This document shows, one piece after another, positions 23,081 to 28,054 of a stretch of 28,054 nucleotides of DNA (position 1 is the stretch's first letter; each line of letters begins with the position of its first letter). The stretch is from CAIZGX01 sp964430305. Lineage in GTDB: Bacteria > Bacteroidota > Bacteroidia > Flavobacteriales_D > Sanyastnellaceae. The DNA lies in NCBI GenBank assembly GCA_964430305.1, contig CAYSEX010000029.1, positions 1-28,054 of the forward strand. Direction: 5' to 3'. Below the pieces are notes generated by a model, which saw only the letters and a program-made list of their open reading frames with translations, was not told the origin of the DNA and did not search any database. Position numbers and translations under genes: made by a program.

Positions 23081-23664
23081 TGGCAGATCGCATTCAACTT
23101 GAGTTAATAGACATTACTCCAAGTAGTGCTACCAATGGTGCCTATGTTATGGCGTTAAGTGAAACCAATGGTAACCGCAGTTTGGCGATTGTTATTGGTC
23201 CTGCAGAAGCACACAGCATTGTTATTGTCATGGAGAAAATGCCGGTCACCCGACCATTAACGCATGATTTGTTTGTGGCTTTGACTGAAGAGTTTCAAAT
23301 GGTGGTTCAAGAGGTATACATCTACCAAATGATTGAAGGTATCTTTTACGCGCGCATTGTAGTTCGTGGTGCCGACAAGACGGTTGAGATAGATGCGAGA
23401 ACAAGTGATGCTGTGGCCATTGCCATTCGATACAGTGCGCCTATTTTCTGTGAAAAGAAGGTTATGGATGAAGTGGGAAGAGATATGCGTTTATTGGAGG
23501 AAGATGTGGAATTGGAAGACGAGCTGGAACTTGACTTGGAAGAAATAACACCCAGTAAGCAAACCAAGGAAGAGCTTGAGGCGAGGTTGGAAGAGGCATT
23601 GGCCAATGAAGACTATGAATTGGCCTCTCGTCTTCGAGACGAGATAGAAAAATTAAAGGGGTGA
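23080..23664 (+). CDS. BFN (bifunctional nuclease)-domain protein with UVR motif
   Basis: A 194-aa protein with two parts. Residues 1-135 match the BFN/DUF151 domain, named after a plant protein with DNase and RNase activity: LAIVIGPAEAHSIVIVMEK, RPLTHDLFVALTEEF, IDARTSDAVAIAIRYSAPIF. Residues 150-194 hold an acidic linker and a UVR motif (LEARLEEALANEDYELASRLRDEIEKLKG), a helical hairpin also seen in UvrB, UvrC and ClpC that mediates protein contacts. This BFN-UVR layout is common in Bacteroidota. The start codon overlaps the etfA stop by one base, so it is the third gene of the etf transcript. The stop lies inside the terminator stem. Nuclease activity is inferred from family only. Confidence 0.87.
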   Translation: MADRIQLELIDITPSSATNGAYVMALSETNGNRSLAIVIGPAEAHSIVIVMEKMPVTRPLTHDLFVALTEEFQMVVQEVYIYQMIEGIFYARIVVRGADKTVEIDARTSDAVAIAIRYSAPIFCEKKVMDEVGRDMRLLEEDVELEDELELDLEEITPSKQTKEELEARLEEALANEDYELASRLRDEIEKLKG

Positions 23665-23682
23665 AATTCACCCCTTTTTTTT
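23655..23682. terminator. Bidirectional terminator between the BFN gene and nupG
   Basis: Arms AAAGGGGTG (23655-23663) and CACCCCTTT (23669-23677) are perfect complements, followed by T to 23682. The stem contains the BFN stop codon and the T-run overlaps the nupG stop. The A-rich left flank gives a weaker T-tract on the minus strand. Confidence 0.85.
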
Positions 23683-24943
23683 ATGCCTTTTGAATTTCTT
23701 TTTTATCTCGGAAAAGCAAAACGAACAACACAGCAACCACTGCAGCGTAGGCTGTGAAACATAGCCATGTGCCATGCCAATTGATTTCAGGAATCTTCTT
23801 CCCTTCTACTTCATGGTAAGTTGTAAAGTATTTTTCCATAACATAACCACTCATTCTACTTCCAAGCACTGCTCCTACTCCATTCACCATCATGGTAAAA
23901 AGTCCCTGAGCACTGGCTCGAATTTCTGGAGCAACACTTTTCTCTATGAAAAGAGATCCCGAAATATTGAAAAAATCGAATGCCATACCGTAGATAATGC
24001 ATGACATTACTATCATCCACAATCCACTTCCTGGATCACCATAAGCGAACAATCCGAATCGAAGCACCCAGGCGATCATGGAAATTAACATGATCTGCTT
24101 TATTCCAAATCGCTTCATGAAAAATGGAATGGCCAAGATGAACAGTGTTTCAGAAATCTGAGCGATACTTGAGATAATGGCAGGATATTGAACCGCAATG
24201 GAATTCTTAAAGGATTCTATCTTATCAAAGCTATGCAGGTAAACATCGCCGTATGCATTGGTTAATTGCAACGCAGCCCCAAGCAACATAGCAAACAAGA
24301 AGAAAACAGCGTAGCGATAATTCTTGAAAAGAGCAAAAGCATTTAAGCCCAACGCTTGCAAAAATCCTTTGCGTTCTAAATTCTTTCCAAGAGGCGGACA
24401 AGCGGGCAATGAAAACGAATAAATACCTAGAATAAAAGAGACTACTCCACCCAAGTAAAATTGAAATTCATCGCTTTCATGTCCGGTTAAACTAATGGTC
24501 CACAATGCCACAATAAAACCAACCGTACCCCACACGCGAATGGGAGGAAATGCCTTTACCATATCCACTTCATTGTCTCTTGAAAGAATGGCGTACATGA
24601 CCGTGTTTGAGAGCGAAATGGTAGGCATATAGAACAACATGGTTAATAAAATGTACCAAAACATTTCTCCTGGATTTTGAGCCAATGGCACCAAGCATAG
24701 ACCTACTCCACCTAGAATGTGAAGAATACCATACAATTTTTCAGCGTTGATAAATCGATCAGACAAAATTCCTGCAATAGCAGGCATGAAAAGAGCGGAA
24801 ATTCCCATGGTTGAGAAGATCTTACCAAACTCCTCGGGTCCCCAACCTTTATTTGCAAACCAAAAAGTGGCGATGGTAATCAGCCAGCTTCCCCAAATAA
24901 AAAATTGTAAAAAACTGAGGGCTGTTAATCGAAGCTTAATCAT
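23681..24943 (-). CDS. nupG: NupG-type nucleoside:H+ symporter (MFS)
   Basis: An inner-membrane transporter with about 12 hydrophobic segments. It closely follows E. coli NupG: LSFLQFFIWGSWL, FPPIRVWGTVGFI, LGLNAFALFKNYRYAVFFLFAMLLGAALQ, QISETLFILAIPFF, RFGLFAYGDP, FDFFNISGSLFIEK and IRASAQGLFTMM are all near-matches to that protein. The start is set at M8 of the longest open frame (24943, giving 420 aa starting MIKLRLTALSFLQ), because a perfect -7 box (TATATTTG, 24969-24962) overlaps the upstream ATG at 24964. The mRNA should start about 12 nt before this ATG. It is divergent from purE, which links nucleoside uptake to purine synthesis. Nucleoside transport is inferred from the strong match. 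Confidence 0.9.
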   Translation of the reverse strand: MIKLRLTALSFLQFFIWGSWLITIATFWFANKGWGPEEFGKIFSTMGISALFMPAIAGILSDRFINAEKLYGILHILGGVGLCLVPLAQNPGEMFWYILLTMLFYMPTISLSNTVMYAILSRDNEVDMVKAFPPIRVWGTVGFIVALWTISLTGHESDEFQFYLGGVVSFILGIYSFSLPACPPLGKNLERKGFLQALGLNAFALFKNYRYAVFFLFAMLLGAALQLTNAYGDVYLHSFDKIESFKNSIAVQYPAIISSIAQISETLFILAIPFFMKRFGIKQIMLISMIAWVLRFGLFAYGDPGSGLWMIVMSCIIYGMAFDFFNISGSLFIEKSVAPEIRASAQGLFTMMVNGVGAVLGSRMSGYVMEKYFTTYHEVEGKKIPEINWHGTWLCFTAYAAVVAVLFVLLFRDKKEIQKA

Positions 24944-24961
24944 GATTGAAGATTTAGTTTT

Positions 24962-24969
24962 CAAATATA
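24962..24969 (-). promoter_or_regulatory. nupG: nupG promoter -7 box
   Basis: On the minus strand TATATTTG is a full TAnnTTTG match. A TTT lies 18 nt upstream at the -33 position. It rules out the longer start at 24964, because that ATG is inside the box. Confidence 0.65.
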
Positions 24970-24996
24970 ACTGAAACCGAAGCGGCGAAAAGCGTG

Positions 24997-25004
24997 TACT
25001 TTTG
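24997..25004 (+). promoter_or_regulatory. purE: purE promoter -7 box
   Basis: TACTTTTG is a full TAnnTTTG match, 20 nt before the purE ATG. It faces away from the nupG box 28 bp to the left, so one regulator bound between them could control both genes. Confidence 0.65.
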
Positions 25005-25024
25005 CACTATCAATTCACAGAATT

Positions 25025-25516
25025 ATGGTTGGAATTATTATGGGTAGTAAAAGCGACTTGCGCATTATGCAAGAAGCTGCAGATGTCTTGGAAATCTTAG
25101 GAGTGCCTTTTGAGATTAGCGTGGTCTCTGCACACAGAACTCCAGATCGCATGTTTGAATATGCCAAAGGTGCGGCGGGTAGAGGCATTCAAGTTATTGT
25201 TGCAGGTGCAGGTGGAGCAGCACATTTGCCAGGAATGACAGCTTCATTGACTCCCCTTCCAGTAATTGGAGTTCCCATTAAATCAAGTAACTCCATTGAT
25301 GGATGGGACAGTGTTTTGAGTATTTTGCAAATGCCAGCGGGGGTTCCTGTAGCAACGGTAGCCTTAGATGGTGCGCGCAATGCTGGAATTTTAGCTGCTC
25401 AAATTATGGGGGCCAGTGATGCACAATTGCTACAGCGCATTGCTCAATTCAAAGAAGAATTGAAAAAGAAAGTCATTGAATCAGTTGCCGACGTAGAATC
25501 ATTATCGAAAAAATAA
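25025..25516 (+). CDS. purE: N5-carboxyaminoimidazole ribonucleotide mutase
   Basis: The class I PurE mutase converts N5-CAIR to CAIR in de novo purine synthesis, in the cytosol. Length is 163 aa, typical. Key segments are GIIMGSKSDLRIM (phosphate loop), SAHRTPDRM with the catalytic His, and AGAGGAAHLPGM plus GVPIKSS for the ribonucleotide. The usual PurK partner is not adjacent. The stop is one base before the start of the flavin-reductase-like gene, so they share a transcript. Confidence 0.95.
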   Translation: MVGIIMGSKSDLRIMQEAADVLEILGVPFEISVVSAHRTPDRMFEYAKGAAGRGIQVIVAGAGGAAHLPGMTASLTPLPVIGVPIKSSNSIDGWDSVLSILQMPAGVPVATVALDGARNAGILAAQIMGASDAQLLQRIAQFKEELKKKVIESVADVESLSKK

Positions 25517-25517
25517 G

Positions 25518-26408
25518 ATGCCATCATTTATTCCATCAGAACATCCTGTTGCCAAAGTGCATCAGCTTTTATTAGGAAGTGTAGCTCCAAGGCCAATTGC
25601 TTGGGTTAGCACGGTTGATTCCGAAGGAAGAGAGAACCTCTCACCTTTTTCATTTTTCAATGTTTTTTCCGCGAATCCGCCCATTGCCATATTCTCTCCA
25701 GCTCGCAGGGGGCGCGACAATACCACCAAGCATACGTATGAAAATGTAAAAGTGGTTCCGGAGTGTGTGATTAATTTGGTGAATTATGACTTGGTGCAGC
25801 AATGTTCATTGAGCAGCGTAGAATATGAGGCAGGTGTAAGTGAATTTATTAAGTCGGGTGTTACGGCTTTGTCATCTGACTTGGTTACACCGAAGCGTGT
25901 GGCAGAATCGCCGGTGCAATTGGAGTGTAAAGTAAAACAAGTCATGGAGTTGGGTGATCAAGGAGGAGCAGGAAATTTGGTGATTTGTGAAATTGTGAAA
26001 ATTCATGTCTCCGAACACATACTTGATGAGAATGGCAGAATAGACGCAGTTAAAGCAGACTGGGTAGCAAGAGCAGGTGGTGATTGGTATGTTCGTGCGA
26101 AAGATGCCTTGTTTGAAGTTCCCAAACCCAATGAGAAAAAAGGAATTGGTATAGATGCGTTACCACGCGATATTCGCGAGAGCAAGTGGTTAACTGGTAA
26201 TCATTTGGGAATGATAGGCAATTGTGAGTATTTGCCAGATGAGACTACGGTGAACGAATACAAGCTTTTGGAGTTAAGTGACGTGTTTATGTTGCACGAG
26301 GGAAATGCAAGTGCACTTGAAGAGGCTCTTCATTTGAAGGCCATTGCATTTTTAGAGACAGGAAAGATACATGATGCATTGTGCACCCTGTTGAGTTTTA
26401 ATAATTAA
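25518..26408 (+). CDS. Flavin-reductase-like FMN-binding protein
   Basis: A 296-aa protein. Its first ~200 residues match the flavin-reductase-like FMN-binding split-barrel family (DIM6/NTAB type): LLLGSVAPRPIAWVSTVDSEGRENLSPFSFFNVFSANPP near the start, then a central barrel with VINLVNYDLVQQ and VQLECKVKQVMELG. The last ~90 residues (IGIDALPRDIRESKWLTGNHLGMIGN and on) are an extra part seen in Bacteroidota members. It lies 1 bp after purE, so co-expressed, although no link to purine synthesis is known. Its stop overlaps the convergent porin-like gene at the palindrome TTAA (26405-26408). The flavin substrate or partner oxygenase is unknown. Confidence 0.85.
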   Translation: MPSFIPSEHPVAKVHQLLLGSVAPRPIAWVSTVDSEGRENLSPFSFFNVFSANPPIAIFSPARRGRDNTTKHTYENVKVVPECVINLVNYDLVQQCSLSSVEYEAGVSEFIKSGVTALSSDLVTPKRVAESPVQLECKVKQVMELGDQGGAGNLVICEIVKIHVSEHILDENGRIDAVKADWVARAGGDWYVRAKDALFEVPKPNEKKGIGIDALPRDIRESKWLTGNHLGMIGNCEYLPDETTVNEYKLLELSDVFMLHEGNASALEEALHLKAIAFLETGKIHDALCTLLSFNN

Positions 26409-27091
26409 CGCAAGAGACCTTTTCCAAATTCCCATTTAATACCGGTTGAAACAATGAATCCGGTGTTTTTAATGTTGTAAGTAGAACTTGGGGTATTCCA
26501 CATGTTTATGAACGAATCTTGTTTCGCTCCTGAGACATAAAACTTGGTGTTTTTTCGTGTAATACCAATTCCGGCTTCCAGCTGTGTTGCAAGATCGAAT
26601 TGTGTTGTATTGCTTGTTGCATCTTGTTTGTCAATGCCAATTAAATTTCCTGCTTGATCAACAATTGGAATTTCCTCAAATGCGCTAATGATCATACCAG
26701 GAACAACAGAGGCGCTTCCAAAAACGTAAATGGCATTTCCCAGTTGTATACCCAATTTAACGGGCATGGTGAAGTAATTGAATCTGTTTTTAAGAGAGAC
26801 CACGCTGGTAATGTTACCGAAGTCATCGGTTAATTCTACTTCGTTGTTGTATCCGCGTTGAATGATATTGAGTTCAGAACCGAAGGTAAAAATGCGTGCA
26901 CGAACGCGGTCATAGGTTAGGCTTACGGTACCTCCTACTACATCTTTGGTCGTGTAGTTTTGGGTATTGGTGTATACATTGCTAATGTTCATACCGGCTT
27001 TAATACCGAACTGACGGTACTTGGTGAATTGTGCTGATGCGGTAATGCTGCCGAACAACAAACAGATTGCAATGAAATTTTTTAAAGTCAT
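26405..27091 (-). CDS. Outer-membrane beta-barrel protein (PorT-like fold)
   Basis: A 228-aa protein with a signal peptide MTLKNFIAICLLFGSITASA cut before Q21. The mature part has alternating hydrophobic strands with frequent Gly, Tyr and Phe: FGIKAGMNISNVYTN, TVSLTYDRVRARIFTFGSELNI, FNYFTMPVKLGIQLG, LATQLEAGIGITRKNTKFYVSG. It ends in FIVSTGIKWEFGKGLLR, all typical of a small 8-10 strand outer-membrane barrel. The repeated GIK-G pattern at both ends suggests barrel closure. It lies 6 bp after the lipoprotein gene, so the two form a short operon. No specific function is recognised. Confidence 0.82.
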   Translation of the reverse strand: MTLKNFIAICLLFGSITASAQFTKYRQFGIKAGMNISNVYTNTQNYTTKDVVGGTVSLTYDRVRARIFTFGSELNIIQRGYNNEVELTDDFGNITSVVSLKNRFNYFTMPVKLGIQLGNAIYVFGSASVVPGMIISAFEEIPIVDQAGNLIGIDKQDATSNTTQFDLATQLEAGIGITRKNTKFYVSGAKQDSFINMWNTPSSTYNIKNTGFIVSTGIKWEFGKGLLR

Positions 27092-27097
27092 GATGTG

Positions 27098-27580
27098 TTA
27101 TTTAATTCGGTTTAAAACTACAGCTTTTTCATACATGGCTTGATTCTCTTTATGTGCCTTTATGAATCCCAATAACTCTTCTTCTCTTGAAAAATTGTTA
27201 CCTCCTTTTTTATTCTGAATGAATTCATCATTAATGTAGAACAGCGTGAGTAAGTTTTTCTCGCGTGTAACTTTTGCAATGAGGTATTGATTTGTTTTGA
27301 GATCGAGGAGATTTATGAAGTAGTCTTGATCTATTTGAGACAAGTGCGCTTCATATTTATCTATTTCATGATTGCTTAATTTTTCGGCGTAAATACGATA
27401 TGACTTGCCGTCTATTTTCTCAATGGTATAGTGGAATGTTTTGTCAACGGTTTCCCATTTACCCAATAGTTTTCTGCTGATGTGTTCATTTTTGGGTAGA
27501 GCTACATTGAATTTGTATGGGCATCCAGATAGTATGACCATGGCACTCAGGGCAGCAAGAAAAAAAACTAGTTTATTCAT
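27098..27580 (-). CDS. Lipoprotein (160 aa)
   Basis: A lipoprotein with signal MNKLVFFLAALSAMVILSG then C20 (lipobox LSGC). The start is placed at 27580. A longer in-frame opening runs to 27796, but its first 72 codons are read-through of CRISPR repeats and the untranslated gap. The mature domain is small and basic, with KWETVDKTFHYTIEKIDGKSYRIYAEKL at about residue 40-65 and a beta-rich middle (YFINLLDLKTNQYLIAKVTREKNLLTLFYI). No catalytic motif is seen. It is the first gene of an operon with the outer-membrane barrel. The nearest upstream -7-like box is TTAATTTG (7/8) at about 27617-27610. Its function is unknown. Confidence 0.75.
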   Translation of the reverse strand: MNKLVFFLAALSAMVILSGCPYKFNVALPKNEHISRKLLGKWETVDKTFHYTIEKIDGKSYRIYAEKLSNHEIDKYEAHLSQIDQDYFINLLDLKTNQYLIAKVTREKNLLTLFYINDEFIQNKKGGNNFSREEELLGFIKAHKENQAMYEKAVVLNRIK

Positions 27581-27659
27581 GGTGAATGATTTGAATTGAA
27601 AGTACTGCAAATTAAGTGAAGTTCTTGTGAATTTTGATTGGAATTGTGGATGGTTTTCA

Positions 27660-28054
27660 GTTGTGAATTGCAGTTTAATTGAGATCTTTGAAATATTCGA
27701 AACAACTGTGTGCGAGAATATCGCGCTCACGCACGGTTGTGAATTGCTGTTTAATTGAGATCTTTGAAATATTCGAAACAACCTCTTTCTGAACATTCTG
27801 CAAATCAGTTACGTTGTGAATTGCTGTTTAATTGAGATCTTTGAAATATTCGAAACAACACCTTAGCCAATACCTACGAGTGGTTTCAGTTGTGAATTGC
27901 TGTTTAATTGAGATCTTTGAAATATTCGAAACAACGTCGAATTGATTTCGGAATGATGTTGCACGGTTGTGAATTGCTGTTTAATTGAGATCTTTGAAAT
28001 ATTCGAAACAACATAAGTTCGTTTAATGATTGTATTTGTGAGTTGTGAATTGCT
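27660..28054 (+). CRISPR. CRISPR array, type II-C-like 47-bp repeats, runs past window edge
   Basis: Five complete 47-bp repeats start at 27660, 27736, 27813, 27889 and 27966. A sixth starts at 28042 and is cut after 13 bases. The repeat begins GTTGTGAATTGCTG and ends ATTCGAAACAAC, with complementary ends GTTGT/ACAAC. Repeats 2-5 are identical, while repeat 1 has A for T at position 13. The five spacers, all different, are 29, 30, 29, 30 and 29 bp (27707-27735, 27783-27812, 27860-27888, 27936-27965, 28013-28041). Repeat length, ends and spacers of ~30 bp match flavobacterial type II-C (Cas9) arrays. No cas gene or tracrRNA is in the window, and they are expected to the right or elsewhere. The changed first repeat suggests that this left edge is the old (trailer) end. 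Confidence 0.97.
27683..27690 (+). promoter_or_regulatory. Repeat-embedded -7-like promoter box (same site in every repeat)
   Basis: Within each repeat, TTG at repeat positions 2-4, a 19-nt spacer and GATCTTTG at positions 24-31 match TTG-N17-23-TAnnTTTG, with one mismatch in the -7 box. Copies of the box lie at 27683, 27759, 27836, 27912 and 27989. Transcription would start near the 3' end of the repeat, just before the spacer. Confidence 0.5.

Noticed and set aside
27581..27796. The 216-base in-frame extension of the lipoprotein gene into the CRISPR array
   Set aside because: Its residues are translations of repeats and spacers (minus strand), and the lipoprotein signal starts cleanly at 27580.

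Overview
The window reads as chromosomal DNA of a Bacteroidota bacterium, most likely order Flavobacteriales. The reasons are the promoter style (repeated TAnnTTTG boxes, several paired with an upstream TTG or near-TTG), AT-rich intergenic DNA with few Shine-Dalgarno sites, and typical families: DUF3276/PUR proteins, PD40-OmpA-DUF1573 proteins, a BFN-UVR protein and a type II-C-like CRISPR repeat of 47 bp. All genes use the standard code. The DNA is gene-dense: no gap without a gene exceeds about 200 bp, and no rRNA, tRNA or insertion sequence was seen. The assignment to a genus is not possible from the sequence alone.

Layout, left to right. (1) 1-3822: two tandem paralogous YwqK/MORN_2-repeat proteins (the first cut by the window edge) and a small Ser/Thr-rich lipoprotein, closed by a bidirectional terminator. 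(2) 3869-7345, minus strand: a compact sugar operon transcribed pfkA, gap, a BadF/N-acetylglucosamine-kinase-like gene, then beta-phosphoglucomutase, with gaps of 9 and 10 bp and a 4-bp overlap. A perfect 10-bp inverted repeat sits just upstream. (3) 7464-10043: an unknown 157-aa protein, a DnaB/RecA-fold protein that has lost its Walker A lysine, and a secreted TPR protein. (4) 10103-17491: gyrA, divergent clpC, and a large PD40/OmpA/DUF1573 envelope protein. (5) 17520-23664, plus strand: a hydroxyacyl-CoA dehydrogenase, a DUF3276 nucleic-acid-binding protein, an RsmI-like methyltransferase coupled to a low-molecular-weight tyrosine phosphatase, an arginase, etfB, etfA and a BFN-UVR nuclease. 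Hydroxyacyl-CoA dehydrogenase plus ETF point to fatty-acid or amino-acid oxidation. (6) 23681-26408: a NupG-type nucleoside transporter divergent from purE and a flavin-reductase-like gene, so nucleoside uptake and purine synthesis are neighbours. (7) 26405-27580: an outer-membrane beta-barrel protein and a lipoprotein in a short operon.

(8) 27660 to the right edge: the start of a CRISPR array, with five full 47-bp repeats, a sixth cut by the window edge, and five unique spacers of 29-30 bp. No cas genes are in the window. The repeat carries a near-consensus Bacteroidota promoter (TTG-N19-GATCTTTG) aimed at the following spacer, and a degenerate repeat-like piece lies just outside the array. 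This is the most interesting region. Other points worth checking are the Walker A K-to-C protein, the recurrent placement of the -7 box 4-5 nt before start codons (probable leaderless mRNAs), and the two head-to-head starts separated by 28 bp at 17492-17519.
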